Notes under the pieces: generated by a model
The model's database searches: none
The model's input: only the letters and a program-made list of their open reading frames with translations
What the model was told of the DNA's origin: nothing
Shown here: positions 54,052-63,794 of the stretch, piece after piece
Layout: each line of letters starts with the position of its first letter
How positions within the stretch are numbered: the stretch's first letter is position 1
NCBI RefSeq assembly: GCF_013409255.1
Contig: NZ_JACCAS010000001.1
Span: 4,216,001 to 4,280,000 of the forward strand
Direction of reading: 5' to 3'
Length of the DNA: 64,000 bases
Source of the DNA: Paraburkholderia bryophila
GTDB taxonomy: Bacteria > Pseudomonadota > Gammaproteobacteria > Burkholderiales > Burkholderiaceae
Translations under genes and position numbers: made by a program

Positions 54052-55152
54052 ATGTCCGGCAACACGCTCGGTACGCTTTTCACTGTCACGACCTTCGGCG
54101 AATCGCACGGCCCGGCTATCGGCTGCGTGATCGACGGCTGCCCTCCGGGCATGGCGCTCAGCGAAGCCGACATCCAGCTCGAACTCGACCGCCGCAAGCC
54201 CGGCACGTCGCGCCACGTCACGCAGCGCCAGGAAGAAGACAAGGTCGAGATCCTGTCGGGCGTGTTCGAAGGCCAGACCACCGGCGCGCCGATCGCGCTG
54301 CTGATCCGCAATACGGACCAGCGCAGCAAAGACTACGGCAACATTGTCGATACGTTCCGTCCGGGCCACGCCGACTACACCTACTGGCAAAAATACGGCA
54401 TTCGCGACTATCGCGGCGGCGGCCGTTCGTCGGCGCGTCTGACCGCCCCCACGGTCGCGGCGGGCGCGGTGGCGAAGAAGTGGCTGCGCGAAAAGTTCGG
54501 CGTCGAGATTCGTGGCTACATGGCCGCGCTCGGCGAGATCGACGTGCCGTTCGTCGACTGGACGCACGTGCGCGAGAACCCGTTCTTCGTGCCGAACGCC
54601 GACATCGTGCCGCAGCTCGAGGAGTACATGGACGCGCTGCGTAAAGACGGCGATTCGATCGGCGCGCGCATCAACGTCGTGGCGTCCGGCGTGCCGGTCG
54701 GCCTCGGCGAGCCGCTGTTCGACCGTCTCGACGCCGACATCGCGCATGCCATGATGGGCATCAACGCGGTCAAGGGCGTGGAGATCGGCGCGGGCTTCGC
54801 GAGCGTCGCGCAACGCGGTTCGGTGCATGGCGACGAACTGACGCCGGAAGGCTTCGTCGGCAATCACGCGGGCGGTGTGCTCGGCGGCATTTCGACCGGG
54901 CAGGACATTACCGTGTCGATCGCGATCAAGCCGACGTCGAGCATTCGCACGCCGCGTCGCTCGATCGACAAAGCCGGGCAGCCGGCCGTCGTCGAAACGT
55001 TCGGGCGGCATGACCCGTGCGTCGGCATTCGCGCCACGCCGATCGCCGAATCGATGCTTGCGCTGGTGCTGATCGATCACGCGCTGCGGCATCGCGCGCA
55101 ATGCGGCGATGTTGCTGTCAGCACGCCGAAGATCGCTGCCAGCGCGCCGTAA
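54052..55152 (+). CDS. aroC: Chorismate synthase, 366 aa
   Basis: Last enzyme of the shikimate pathway; converts 5-enolpyruvylshikimate-3-phosphate to chorismate with reduced FMN. Signatures are [19 protein letters not shown] near the N-terminus, [23 protein letters not shown] at about 120-145 and [22 protein letters not shown] near the C-terminus. It starts at ATG 54052, 138 bases after the MFS-PlsC fusion, and ends 60 bases before the TPR gene. CATAAT near 54015 may be part of its promoter. Confidence 0.97.
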   Translation: MSGNTLGTLFTVTTFGESHGPAIGCVIDGCPPGMALSEADIQLELDRRKPGTSRHVTQRQEEDKVEILSGVFEGQTTGAPIALLIRNTDQRSKDYGNIVDTFRPGHADYTYWQKYGIRDYRGGGRSSARLTAPTVAAGAVAKKWLREKFGVEIRGYMAALGEIDVPFVDWTHVRENPFFVPNADIVPQLEEYMDALRKDGDSIGARINVVASGVPVGLGEPLFDRLDADIAHAMMGINAVKGVEIGAGFASVAQRGSVHGDELTPEGFVGNHAGGVLGGISTGQDITVSIAIKPTSSIRTPRRSIDKAGQPAVVETFGRHDPCVGIRATPIAESMLALVLIDHALRHRAQCGDVAVSTPKIAASAP

Positions 55153-55212
55153 CAGGTGCGCGGGTTGAGCAGCTTCGTTGCGTCGTAAGAACGTGCGCGC
55201 GGTGTCGTCGTC

Positions 55213-56688
55213 ATGACCGATCTGGCTATCGATCCGGCTCACAACCCTCTGGCCGGCCTGCGCAGTCGCGTTGCCGCGCCGGACGCCACCACCGGCGACT
55301 GCTGCGCGCTCGGCCAGCTGTTGCTGCAACACGCCGGTCGCGACAAAGACCGCCAACGCGAGGCGCTTGCCGCGCTGGTGCGTGCCTATCGGCTCGATCC
55401 TTCCTGCGACCCCACGCTGCTTCACACGATCGCGCAGACCGCCTTCGTGCTGCGCGATTGGTCTTTGACCGACGCCGCCGCCCAACTGCTCCTGTCCCAC
55501 AACGCCGACGACGCCAACGCGCTGATCTGGCGCGCCGCCGCCGTCCAGCAGCGCGACGATTTCGCCTTGGCGGAGCAGTTGTTGCGCGAGGCGGTGCGCG
55601 TCGTGCCCGGCAATCCGGTGACCCTTCACAAGCTGGCGTTGTGCGTCAAGGAACAGGCGCGTTTCGCCGAAGCGGAAGCGTTGCTCAGGCAGGTGCTGAC
55701 GTTATCGCCGGATAACGCGCACGCGTTGTTCGATCTGTCGGAGCTGGAAATCCGCACAGGTCGTTTCGCCGATGGCTGGGCGCACTACGAATCACGCGTC
55801 GGGTTCGGCGGCGAGCTGAATAACGCGCAGCAGGCGCTCGCGTCGATCAGCGCACATTGGCAGGGCGAATCGCTGGCGGGCAAGACGCTGGTGGTCTATG
55901 GCGAGCAAGGCAACGGCGACTGCCTGTGGGCGGTGCGTTTTCTGCCGCACCTCGCCGAGCGGGTGCGGCGCGAGGGCGGCCGGGTGATCTTCGGTCACGA
56001 CGGACCGTTGCGGCATCTATTCGAACGCATCCTGCCTGCCGATTTGCCGCTCGAAACGAGTCTGGACACACGGCCCGACTTCCATTGCGGATTAATGAGT
56101 TTGCCGCTGCGGCTCGGCGTGTTCGACGCAACGGGATGGGGCCGGCCGTATCTGAGCGCCGATCCGACGCATGTCCAGGCTTGGCGCGAGCGCGTCGACG
56201 CACACGTCACGGGGACACACGCTCATCGCAAAGTCGGTCTGGTGTGGAACGGCAATCCCGATCATATCCGCGACGTGCGGCGCTCGGTGCCGGTGGCGCA
56301 ACTCGAGCCGCTGCTGAACGTGCCGGGCGTAAGCTATTTCGCGTTGTCGCCGGGACGCGGCGAGACGGTCGCGCAATGGCGGGAGAAGGGGCTGGATGTG
56401 GTCGATATGACCGGTCATTTTCAGTCCGGATTCGACGACGTGGCTGCGCTGCTGGCAAATCTGGATCTGGTGCTGACGATCGACAGCGGGCCCGCGCATC
56501 TGGCCGGCGCACTCGGTGTGCCGACCTGTCTGATGATCGATCACGTGTCCGCGTGGTTTTGGGGCGATGAATCGTCGGCGACGCCCTGGTACGATTCGAT
56601 TGAGCTGGTTCGACAACCTGCGGTCGGCGATTGGACGCCGGTTGTGGCGCACGTGCGGGAACGGATCGTGGCGCTGGTGCGGAATTGA
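55213..56688 (+). CDS. TPR protein with a glycosyltransferase-like C-terminus, 491 aa
   Basis: Residues about 30-200 are tetratricopeptide repeats (ALIWRAAAVQQRDDFALAEQLLREA, VTLHKLALCVKEQARFAEAEALLRQVL, HALFDLSELEIRTGRFADGW). Residues about 225-490 resemble GT9/ADP-heptose transferase-like C-terminal halves: GKTLVVYGEQGNGDCLWAVRFL, KVGLVWNGNPDH and the nucleotide-sugar site region LVLTIDSGPAHLAGALGVPTCLMID. Such TPR-GT proteins occur in glycosylation and flagellar clusters; here it follows aroC alone, so target and donor are unknown. ATG 55213 is the first plausible start. Confidence 0.82.
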   Translation: MTDLAIDPAHNPLAGLRSRVAAPDATTGDCCALGQLLLQHAGRDKDRQREALAALVRAYRLDPSCDPTLLHTIAQTAFVLRDWSLTDAAAQLLLSHNADDANALIWRAAAVQQRDDFALAEQLLREAVRVVPGNPVTLHKLALCVKEQARFAEAEALLRQVLTLSPDNAHALFDLSELEIRTGRFADGWAHYESRVGFGGELNNAQQALASISAHWQGESLAGKTLVVYGEQGNGDCLWAVRFLPHLAERVRREGGRVIFGHDGPLRHLFERILPADLPLETSLDTRPDFHCGLMSLPLRLGVFDATGWGRPYLSADPTHVQAWRERVDAHVTGTHAHRKVGLVWNGNPDHIRDVRRSVPVAQLEPLLNVPGVSYFALSPGRGETVAQWREKGLDVVDMTGHFQSGFDDVAALLANLDLVLTIDSGPAHLAGALGVPTCLMIDHVSAWFWGDESSATPWYDSIELVRQPAVGDWTPVVAHVRERIVALVRN

Positions 56689-56693
56689 AATTC

Positions 56694-56735
56694 GCCTTCG
56701 CAACGCGCGACCTGCTGTCGACGCGCCGCGAAGGC
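56694..56735. terminator. Hairpin between the convergent TPR and ETF-QO genes
   Basis: GCCTTCGC (56694-56701) pairs with GCGAAGGC (56728-56735), with further GC pairing inside. It sits between convergent stops, where a bidirectional terminator is expected, but T-runs are short. Confidence 0.5.
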
Positions 56736-56748
56736 AAATGCACAGCCA

Positions 56749-58422
56749 TTACATATTCGGGTAGTTCGGCCCGCCGCCACCCTCAGGCGTGACCCACACG
56801 ATGTTCTGCGTCGGGTCCTTGATATCGCACGTCTTGCAGTGCACGCAGTTCTGCGCGTTGATCACCAGACGCTCGCCGCCGTCGTCGTTCTTGACGAACT
56901 CATACACGGCCGCCGGGCAGTAACGCGCTTCCGGACCGGCATAGGTCTGCCAGTTCACGTTCACCGGCACCGACGGATCTTTCAGCGTCAGGTGAGCCGG
57001 CTGGTTCTCTTCGTGATTGGTGTTCGAGATGAACACCGACGAGAGCCGGTCGAACGTCAGCTTGCCGTCCGGTTTCGGATACGTGATCGGCTTGCACTGC
57101 GACGCCGGCTTCAGCATCTCGTGATCGGAATGCTGGTGATGCAGCGTCCAGGGCACATTGCCGCCCAGGACCTTCTGCTCGAGACCGACCATGAGCGTGC
57201 CGAGATATAGGCCCTTGCTCATCCATTGCTTGAAATTGCGCGCGCGATGCAGCTCAGTGTGCAGCCAAGACGTCTTGAAGGCTTCCGGATAGGCCGTGAG
57301 TTCGTCGCTTGTGCGTCCCGCCTGCACGGCTTCGAACGCAGCGTCGGCGGCCAGCATGCCGGTCTTGATCGCCGCATGCGAGCCCTTGATCCGCGATGCA
57401 TTCAGGAAGCCCGCATCGTCGCCTACTAGCGCGCCGCCCGGGAACACCAGCTTCGGCAGCGACATCAGACCACCTGCGGTGATCGCCCGCGCACCGTACG
57501 ACACGCGCTTGCCACCTTCCAGGATCGCACGGATCGCCGGATGTGTCTTGTAGCGCTGGAATTCTTCAAACGGCGACAGATACGGATTCGTATAACCCAG
57601 GCCGACCACGAAGCCCACCATCACCTGGTTGTTGTCCATGTGATACAGGAACGAGCCGCCGTACGTGTCGTTTTCAAGCGGCCAGCCGGCAGTGTGCATC
57701 ACCAGACCCGGCTTGTGCTTGCTCGGATCGATTTCCCACAGTTCCTTGATGCCGATACCGTAGACCTGCGGATCGACGCCTTCGCGCAGCTTGAACCGGT
57801 CGTTCAGCTGACGGCCCAGATGGCCGCGCGCGCCTTCGCAGAACAGCGTGTATTTGGCATGCAACTCCATGCCGAGCTGGAAGTTCTCGGTCGGCTCGCC
57901 GTCCTTGCCGATGCCCAGATTGCCGGTCGCCACGCCCTTGACCGAGCCATCGTCGTTGTAAAGGATTTCAGCGGCCGGAAAGCCCGGGAAAATCTCGACG
58001 CCCAGCGCCTCGGCCTGCTGACCCAGCCAGCGCGTCACGTTCGCGAGGCTGATCACGTAGTTGCCGTGATTCTTGAAGTTGTCCGGCAGCGCCCAGACCG
58101 GCACGTTTTTCGAGCCGGTTTCGCTCAGGAACAGGAATTTGTCTTCGCTCACCGCCACGTCGAGCGGCGCGCCTTTTTCTTTCCAGTCCGGAATCAGTTC
58201 GGTGATTGCGCGCGGATCCATCACCGCGCCCGACAGGATATGCGCCCCGATCTCCGAGCCTTTTTCCAGCACGCACACGCCCAGCTCGACGCTCTTTTCC
58301 GCCGCCAGCTGCTTCAGGCGGATCGCTGCGGACAGGCCAGCCGGGCCGCCGCCGACGATCACGACGTCGTATTCCATCGACTCGCGTGGACCGTATTGCT
58401 CAATGAGACTTGCGGGGGTCAT
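56749..58422 (-). CDS. Electron transfer flavoprotein-ubiquinone oxidoreductase, 557 aa
   Basis: Passes electrons from ETF, and so from fatty-acid and amino-acid oxidation, to ubiquinone at the inner membrane. The N-terminal FAD site is DVVIVGGGPAGLSAAIRL; the body has GQMGRQ-like quinone-site segments and GCSPGFLN-like GDDAGFLNASRIKGSHAAIKTGMLAA. The C-terminal 4Fe-4S ferredoxin motif is QNCVHCKTCDIKDP with an earlier Cys in RYCPAAVYEF. ATG 58422 follows AGAGGAGC. It is a stand-alone gene convergent with the TPR gene. Confidence 0.93.
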   Translation of the reverse strand: MTPASLIEQYGPRESMEYDVVIVGGGPAGLSAAIRLKQLAAEKSVELGVCVLEKGSEIGAHILSGAVMDPRAITELIPDWKEKGAPLDVAVSEDKFLFLSETGSKNVPVWALPDNFKNHGNYVISLANVTRWLGQQAEALGVEIFPGFPAAEILYNDDGSVKGVATGNLGIGKDGEPTENFQLGMELHAKYTLFCEGARGHLGRQLNDRFKLREGVDPQVYGIGIKELWEIDPSKHKPGLVMHTAGWPLENDTYGGSFLYHMDNNQVMVGFVVGLGYTNPYLSPFEEFQRYKTHPAIRAILEGGKRVSYGARAITAGGLMSLPKLVFPGGALVGDDAGFLNASRIKGSHAAIKTGMLAADAAFEAVQAGRTSDELTAYPEAFKTSWLHTELHRARNFKQWMSKGLYLGTLMVGLEQKVLGGNVPWTLHHQHSDHEMLKPASQCKPITYPKPDGKLTFDRLSSVFISNTNHEENQPAHLTLKDPSVPVNVNWQTYAGPEARYCPAAVYEFVKNDDGGERLVINAQNCVHCKTCDIKDPTQNIVWVTPEGGGGPNYPNM

Positions 58423-58611
58423 TGATGCTCCTCTTACCGTTAGAATGCTTTTTTCGGGTTCGTATTGTGGGCGATGCATCCCCGCACTGCAACCGGATGA
58501 GCAGAGATTAGCACGATCGTTCTATTTATGTGATACGGTACCGACCCGTAGCGACGGTCTTACCGCACCTGTCAACCGCAGTTGCAATTACAACCGAACA
58601 AGGGAACGACA

Positions 58612-59388
58612 ATGGGCCGTTCGATCAATCTGGAAGGCAAGGTCGCGCTGATCACCGGCGCTTCGAGCGGGTTGGGAAAGCGCTTTGCTCAGGTATTGTC
58701 GCAGGCGGGCGCCAAGGTCGTGCTGGCGAGCCGGCGCACCGAGCGGTTGAAGGAACTGCGCGCCGAGATCGAGGCGTCCGGCGGCGCGGCGCATGTGGTG
58801 TCGCTCGACGTGACCGATTACCAGAGCATCAAGTCGGCGGTCGCTCACGCGGAGACCGAAGCGGGCACCATCGACATTCTGGTGAACAACTCGGGCGTGT
58901 CGACCACGCAGAAGCTGTCGGAAGTCACGCCGGCCGACTTCGAATACGTGTTCGATACGAACACGCGCGGCGCATTTTTCGTCGCGCAGGAAGTCGCCAA
59001 ACGCATGATCATGCGCGGCAACAACGCGCAGAATCCGTCGTACCGGATCATCAACATCGCGTCGATGGCGGGCCTGCGCGTGCTGCCGCAGATCGGCCTG
59101 TACTCGATGAGCAAGGCCGCCGTCGTCCATATGACGAAAGCCATGGCGCTGGAGTGGGGCAAGCACGGCATCAACGTGAACGCGATCTGTCCGGGGTATA
59201 TCGACACGGAGATCAATCACCACCACTGGTCGACCGAGCAGGGGCAGAAGCTGGTGTCGATGTTGCCGCGTCATCGCGTCGGCAAGCCGGACGATCTGGA
59301 CGGGCTCCTGCTGCTGCTGGCGGCCGACGAGTCGCAGTTCATCAACGGCTCGGTGATCGCCGCCGACGACGGCTTCGGGCTGGCCTGA
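58612..59388 (+). CDS. Short-chain dehydrogenase/reductase, 258 aa
   Basis: A classical SDR with TGASSGLG cofactor motif (15-22), NNSGVS, and catalytic Tyr164-x3-Lys168 in LYSMSKAAVVH with the Ser at about 151 in NIASMAGL. The C-terminal VIAADDGFGLA is typical of the family. Substrate unknown, but the thioesterase gene directly downstream and the fatty-acid-linked ETF-QO upstream suggest 3-hydroxyacyl or other acyl metabolism. ATG 58612 follows AGGGA; the upstream frame to 58582 has no ribosome-binding site. It is 45 bases from the thioesterase. Confidence 0.9.
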   Translation: MGRSINLEGKVALITGASSGLGKRFAQVLSQAGAKVVLASRRTERLKELRAEIEASGGAAHVVSLDVTDYQSIKSAVAHAETEAGTIDILVNNSGVSTTQKLSEVTPADFEYVFDTNTRGAFFVAQEVAKRMIMRGNNAQNPSYRIINIASMAGLRVLPQIGLYSMSKAAVVHMTKAMALEWGKHGINVNAICPGYIDTEINHHHWSTEQGQKLVSMLPRHRVGKPDDLDGLLLLLAADESQFINGSVIAADDGFGLA

Positions 59389-59433
59389 TTTGAGTCCACT
59401 TTAACTTTAAGAAGCAGGTAGAACGGAAGTACG

Positions 59434-59865
59434 ATGAGCGATTTTCACGCAGTCTTTGAGATGTCCATGCCGATCCGTTGGGGCGACATGGACGCATTCG
59501 GCCATGTGAACAACACGGTCTATTTCCGCTACATGGAGCAGGTGCGGATCTCCTGGTTCGAACAGATGGGTCTGGCGGGCAGCAATGCCGACGGGCAGGG
59601 CCCGGTGATCGTCAACGCGTCGATGGAGTTTCTCAAGCAACTGCATTATCCCGGCGACGTGATCGGCCGGATGACGGTGGCCACGCCTGGCCGCAGCAGC
59701 TTCGACACCGGCTTCGAGCTGGTGCGCGCCGACGATCCGAACACCGTCTATGCGCGCGGCGCCGCGCGCTGCGTGTGGATCGATTACGCGGCGGCGAAGT
59801 CGGTGCCGGTGCCCGATCTGCTGCGTGCGACGATCGAGCGCGCCGCGCTGGTCAAGGCGGCTTGA
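59434..59865 (+). CDS. Acyl-CoA thioesterase, 4-hydroxybenzoyl-CoA thioesterase-like hotdog fold, 143 aa
   Basis: A hotdog-fold protein with IRWGDMDAFGHVNNTVYFRYMEQ, where the Asp in GDMDAFGHVNN is the usual catalytic residue, and FLKQLHYPGDVIGRMTVAT. Members hydrolyse aromatic or aliphatic acyl-CoAs. ATG 59434 is preceded by AACGGAAG at good spacing. It probably forms a two-gene operon with the SDR upstream. Confidence 0.9.
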   Translation: MSDFHAVFEMSMPIRWGDMDAFGHVNNTVYFRYMEQVRISWFEQMGLAGSNADGQGPVIVNASMEFLKQLHYPGDVIGRMTVATPGRSSFDTGFELVRADDPNTVYARGAARCVWIDYAAAKSVPVPDLLRATIERAALVKAA

Positions 59866-59914
59866 TAAGCGTGGTTGATGAGGCGGCCGATAAAGCGGGC
59901 CGCCCGTCCACACC

Positions 59915-60460
59915 TCAATGCCCGAGCAAGCGCTGCAATAGCTCGGTCGCATTCCCCGTATCGTATTTGCGCATCAGCCGCGCCCGGTAGACATCCACGG
60001 TGCGCGGGCTGATATCCAGCACGCGGCCGATCTGCTTGCTGGTTTTTCCGGTCACCAGTTGCGCGGCGATCTCCCGTTCGCGCGGCGTCAATTCGACCGC
60101 CACGCGGCGCGTCGCGCTCAAATCCTCGAACGTCCACACGCCCGCCGCATGCGCGTCTGCGCGTTGCTGCGCGCGGCCCGTCACGTGGCACCAGAACAGT
60201 TCGCCGTTGGCGCGTTTCATGATGCGGTCGTCGGCGTAGCTGCCCTGCGCGGTCATGATCGGCGGAATGCGTGCGCCGATCCGCTCGAATTCGTCCGTCG
60301 ACGGATACAGCACCTGAAACGACTGGCCGAGCAGCGCCTCGCGCGGGCAGCCGAAAATCGACGCCAGCTCGTCATTACAGTCTTCGATCACCCGTTCGCG
60401 CGACAGCACGAGGCCGATCGGCGCGAGTTGAAAAGCGGTTTGATAGTCGAGGGCGGGCAT
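59915..60460 (-). CDS. PAS-LuxR-type transcriptional regulator, about 181 aa
   Basis: An N-terminal PAS domain (about 5-105; FQLAPIGLVLSRERVIEDCNDELASIFG) and a C-terminal LuxR/GerE helix-turn-helix (about 122-168; LTPREREIAAQLVTGKTSKQIGRVLDISPRTVDVYRARLMRKY). No receiver Asp or autoinducer domain is present, so the PAS part is the sensor. The start is uncertain: ATG 60460 begins right before the PAS fold but lacks a strong ribosome-binding site, and the frame is open to 60598. It is divergent from scoAB by about 245 bases, so it may regulate them. Confidence 0.85.
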   Translation of the reverse strand: MPALDYQTAFQLAPIGLVLSRERVIEDCNDELASIFGCPREALLGQSFQVLYPSTDEFERIGARIPPIMTAQGSYADDRIMKRANGELFWCHVTGRAQQRADAHAAGVWTFEDLSATRRVAVELTPREREIAAQLVTGKTSKQIGRVLDISPRTVDVYRARLMRKYDTGNATELLQRLLGH

Positions 60461-60704
60461 GAGTTGGCGGCAAGTACTTATGTATTTTTGCGTATTGTGC
60501 CGCATGGCGCGCCCAGCGTACTCTTTCGGGCACATGACAACGCGGTGCAAGCGTCTGGAGCGAGTCTTTGCGCATAACACCGGCCAAGCCGGGCGCACGG
60601 CCTGCTACGGATGACTAGAATGACGTGTCGGGCGCGAGCTCGCAGAACGTCATACCAGCCGCAACGAACCTGATTCGGGTTTCCATAAAGGAAGGGACAT
60701 ACTG

Positions 60705-61409
60705 ATGAACAAGGTCTATCCAGGCGCCGCCGAGGCGCTGAAAGACATCGTCAAGGACGGGCAGACGTTTGCCGTCGGCGGCTTCGGGCTGTGCGGCATT
60801 CCGGAGGCGCTGATCGCGGCGCTGCGCGATTCGAAGGTGCAGGGCATCACCTGTATCAGCAACAACGCGGGCGTCGACGGTTTCGGCCTCGGTCTGCTAC
60901 TCGAAACGCGCCAGGTGAAGAAGATGATCTCGTCGTATGTGGGCGAGAACAAGGAGTTCGAGCGCCAGTATCTGGCAGGCGAACTCGAGCTCGAATTCAC
61001 GCCGCAAGGCACGCTGGCTGAAAAGCTGCGCGCGGGCGGTTCGGGCATTCCGGCGTTCTTCACCAATACCGGCTACGGCACGCTGATCGCCGAAGGCAAG
61101 GAAACCCGCCAGTTCGGCGAGAACCACTACGTGCTCGAACACTCCCTGACCGCAGACGTCGCGCTCGTCAAGGCATGGAAGGCCGACAAGTCCGGCAACC
61201 TGATCTACCGCCGCACCGCGCGCAACTTCAACCCGATGTGCGCGATGGCCGGCAAGATCACGGTCGCGGAAGTCGAGGAGATCGTCGAAGTGGGCGAGCT
61301 CGATCCGGACGCGATCCATACGCCCGGCATCTTCGTTCAGCGCATTGTGCTCAATGCGACTCCGGAAAAACGCATCGAACAACGCGTCGTCCGCGCGAAA
61401 GGAGCCTGA
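60705..61409 (+). CDS. scoA: 3-oxoacid CoA-transferase subunit A, 234 aa
   Basis: Transfers CoA from succinyl-CoA to acetoacetate or a related 3-oxoacid, allowing ketone-body or polyhydroxybutyrate carbon use. The CoA-transferase alpha fold is marked by [36 protein letters not shown] and the [28 protein letters not shown] region. ATG 60705 has AAGGAAGGGA upstream. scoB follows two bases after the stop, so both subunits are made together. PcaI/PcaJ are close relatives, so 3-oxoadipate is an alternative substrate. Confidence 0.92.
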   Translation: MNKVYPGAAEALKDIVKDGQTFAVGGFGLCGIPEALIAALRDSKVQGITCISNNAGVDGFGLGLLLETRQVKKMISSYVGENKEFERQYLAGELELEFTPQGTLAEKLRAGGSGIPAFFTNTGYGTLIAEGKETRQFGENHYVLEHSLTADVALVKAWKADKSGNLIYRRTARNFNPMCAMAGKITVAEVEEIVEVGELDPDAIHTPGIFVQRIVLNATPEKRIEQRVVRAKGA

Positions 61410-61411
61410 TC

Positions 61412-62053
61412 ATGGCATGGACTCGTGACGAAATGGCCGCACGCGCGGCGAAGGAATTGCAGGACGGTTTCTATGTGAACCTCGGCATCGGCCTGCCGAC
61501 GCTGGTGGCGAATCACGTGCCGGCCGGCGTCGAAGTCTGGCTGCAGTCGGAAAACGGCCTGCTCGGCATCGGCCCGTCGCCGACCGAAGAGGAAGTGGAC
61601 GCCGACCTGATCAACGCCGGCAAGCAGACGGTGACCACGCTGCCGGGCTCGTCGATTTTCTCGTCGGCGGATTCGTTCGCGATGATTCGCGGCGGCCACA
61701 TCAACCTGGCAATTCTGGGCGCAATGCAGATCAGCAAGAAGGGCGATCTGGCGAACTGGATGATCCCGGGCAAGATGATCAAGGGCATGGGCGGCGCGAT
61801 GGATCTGGTGGCGGGCGTCAAACGCGTGGTCGTGCTGATGGAGCACGTTGCGAAGGGCGACCAGCACAAGATTCTCGACGAATGCACGCTGCCGCTGACG
61901 GGCGTGGCGGTGGTCGATCAGATCATCACCGACCTCGGCGTGATCGAGGTGACGGAAGCCGGGCTGAAGCTGACCGAACTGGCGCCGGGCGTGAGCGTCG
62001 AGGAAATTCAGGCGAAGACCGGTGCGCCGCTCGATGTGAGCGCGGTGAGTTGA
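61412..62053 (+). CDS. scoB: 3-oxoacid CoA-transferase subunit B, 213 aa
   Basis: The beta subunit, with the catalytic Glu in [13 protein letters not shown] that forms the covalent glutamyl-CoA intermediate. [19 protein letters not shown] and [28 protein letters not shown] are family signatures. ATG 61412 follows GGAG in the last codons of scoA; the upstream frame is a shadow of scoA. An intrinsic terminator lies about 120 bases downstream. Confidence 0.93.
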   Translation: MAWTRDEMAARAAKELQDGFYVNLGIGLPTLVANHVPAGVEVWLQSENGLLGIGPSPTEEEVDADLINAGKQTVTTLPGSSIFSSADSFAMIRGGHINLAILGAMQISKKGDLANWMIPGKMIKGMGGAMDLVAGVKRVVVLMEHVAKGDQHKILDECTLPLTGVAVVDQIITDLGVIEVTEAGLKLTELAPGVSVEEIQAKTGAPLDVSAVS

Positions 62054-62172
62054 GTGGTGGGCTGGGCGGTGCGCTTTGCAGTGAGATGTAAAGCGCGGCG
62101 CGAGGCGGGTTGAGATTCTGTCTCTGACTCGGTGCGCCGCCGGTGCTGCGACCGGCCAGTGTGATTGCAAGG

Positions 62173-62200
62173 CGGGCGAGGCGTGTGCCTCGCCCGCTTT
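62173..62200 (+). terminator. Intrinsic terminator after scoAB
   Basis: GCGGGCGAGG, a 6-base loop, CCTCGCCCGC and TTTTGTTT: a 10-bp stem and T-rich tail about 120 bases past the scoB stop. Confidence 0.85.
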
Positions 62201-62255
62201 TGTTTGTGCGCGGCGGATCCGGGTCTGAGGTTGTCCTATGCCGTTTGGCCGATCC

Positions 62256-62282
62256 TTGTCGCATGGCAAAGCGGTTTACAAT
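62256..62282 (+). promoter_or_regulatory. Candidate promoter of the alpha/beta hydrolase gene
   Basis: TTGTCG at 62256-62261 and TACAAT at 62277-62282 are 15 bases apart, slightly short. TACAAT lies 75 bases before the ATG. The rest of 62054-62356 holds the scoAB terminator and no gene. Confidence 0.35.
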
Positions 62283-62356
62283 CCCTTGAGGATTGGATGC
62301 CTTATCGGCCCGTGCTGTGCCGGGCTGAATCCGCAGTGCTTTTGCAAGGAGCCCCG

Positions 62357-63271
62357 ATGACCGCACCAACGTCCGCTTTCAACGCCGAGCCAGCCGTTCC
62401 GCGCCAACGTTATGTGCAGTGCGCCAGCCCCGCGGGGTTGCACCGCGTTGCGTACACCGAATGGGGCGATCCGGCCAATCCACGCGTGCTGGTATGCGTG
62501 CATGGCTTGACGCGCTCGGGGCGTGACTTCGATCGTCTCGCGGCGCAATTCGCCAACACTTACCGTGTGGTGTGTCCGGACGTGGCGGGGCGAGGCTTGT
62601 CATCATGGCTTGCCAACCCCAACTTCTATAGCGTGCCGCAGTATGTGGCCGACATGGTCACGCTGATCGCGCGCCTGAACGTCGAAACGGTCGACTGGTT
62701 CGGCACCTCGATGGGCGGTCTGATCGGCATGGCGCTCGCCGGTCTGCCCGAGACGCCGATTCGCAAGCTGTTGCTGAACGACGTCGGTCCGCATCTCGAA
62801 CCGGTGGCCGTGCAGCGTATCGGCGACTACCTCGGCAAGCCCGTGCGTTTCGACACGCTGCAACAAGGCGTCGACTACGCGGCATTGCTCGCGAAAACTT
62901 TCGGTCCGCTCACGCCGGACGAATGGCGCGAAATCAACACGCCGCTGCTGCACGAAAAAGACGGCGCATGGCTCATGCGCTACGACCCGCGCATTGCCGA
63001 GCCATTTGCCGCGATTACCGAAGAGGCGGCCAAACTCGGCGAGGCCGTGCTGTGGCGTTCTCTGGCGGCTTTTCAGGGGCCGGTGCTGGTGGTGCGCGGC
63101 GAGCAGTCCGATTTGTTGTCGCGTGAAACCGTCACGCAGATGACCGAGACTGGGGCCGCCGTGTCGAGCGTGGAAATTGCCGGTGTCGGGCATGCGCCGG
63201 CGTTTCTGTCGGCCGATCAGATCGACGTTGCGCGGCAGTTCTTCATCGGGCGGGCGGCCGACGCGTCATAA
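62357..63271 (+). CDS. Alpha/beta hydrolase, 304 aa
   Basis: VCVHGLTRSGRDFD is the oxyanion strand; the nucleophile is Ser118 in FGTSMGG; VVRGEQSDLL contains the acid and GVGHAPAFL the His. A lid (about 150-215) covers the core. It resembles esterases acting on small esters; PDVAGRGLSSWL is typical of this subgroup. ATG 62357 follows AAGGAG; the upstream frame is non-coding. ridA follows 95 bases later. Confidence 0.88.
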   Translation: MTAPTSAFNAEPAVPRQRYVQCASPAGLHRVAYTEWGDPANPRVLVCVHGLTRSGRDFDRLAAQFANTYRVVCPDVAGRGLSSWLANPNFYSVPQYVADMVTLIARLNVETVDWFGTSMGGLIGMALAGLPETPIRKLLLNDVGPHLEPVAVQRIGDYLGKPVRFDTLQQGVDYAALLAKTFGPLTPDEWREINTPLLHEKDGAWLMRYDPRIAEPFAAITEEAAKLGEAVLWRSLAAFQGPVLVVRGEQSDLLSRETVTQMTETGAAVSSVEIAGVGHAPAFLSADQIDVARQFFIGRAADAS

Positions 63272-63366
63272 TATGCAGTTCCGCGTGGCGTCCGATTCGG
63301 GCGTTATGCAGGGGCGTCATGCGGAAAGCATCTCCGATCAATTTTTAACCCAACTCAGGATTCTTC

Positions 63367-63720
63367 ATGGCAGTCATTCGTCATCACGTCGGCAAGCGCC
63401 TCTCCGAAATCGCCGTGCATAACGGCACGGTGTACCTCGCAGGCCAGATCGCCGAAGACGCGGATCAGGACATCACGGGTCAGACGCGCGAAGTGCTCGG
63501 CCACATAGACCGTCTGCTGGGTGAGGTGAACAGCGACAAGTCGCAGTTGCTGTCGGTGCAGATCTATATCTCGGACATGGTGCACTTCGCCGGCATGAAC
63601 GCCGTGTGGGACGAGTGGGTTGCACAAGGCGACACGCCGCCGCGCGCTACCGTCGAAGCCAAGCTCGCGAACCCGAAGTGCCTCGTCGAAATCGTCGTGG
63701 TCGCAGCGCAGCGCGACTAA
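63367..63720 (+). CDS. RidA-family protein, 117 aa
   Basis: A YjgF/RidA trimeric protein, of the type that deaminates reactive enamine/imine intermediates of PLP enzymes. NGTVYLAGQIAED, QTREVLGHIDRLLGEVNSDKS and GDTPPRATVEAKLANPKCLVEIVVVA are family motifs. In canonical RidA the active-site Arg is the one in PPRATVEA, present here. Its N-terminal part differs from E. coli RidA, so it may be another subfamily. ATG 63367 is the first Met; relA follows 74 bases later. Confidence 0.9.
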   Translation: MAVIRHHVGKRLSEIAVHNGTVYLAGQIAEDADQDITGQTREVLGHIDRLLGEVNSDKSQLLSVQIYISDMVHFAGMNAVWDEWVAQGDTPPRATVEAKLANPKCLVEIVVVAAQRD

Positions 63721-63794
63721 GCCGCGCGCAGCCGTCGTTGTCGTTCACCTTCCGTTGATTCGTCTGGCCCGTCGGGCCGTCGCACCGTCGCACC

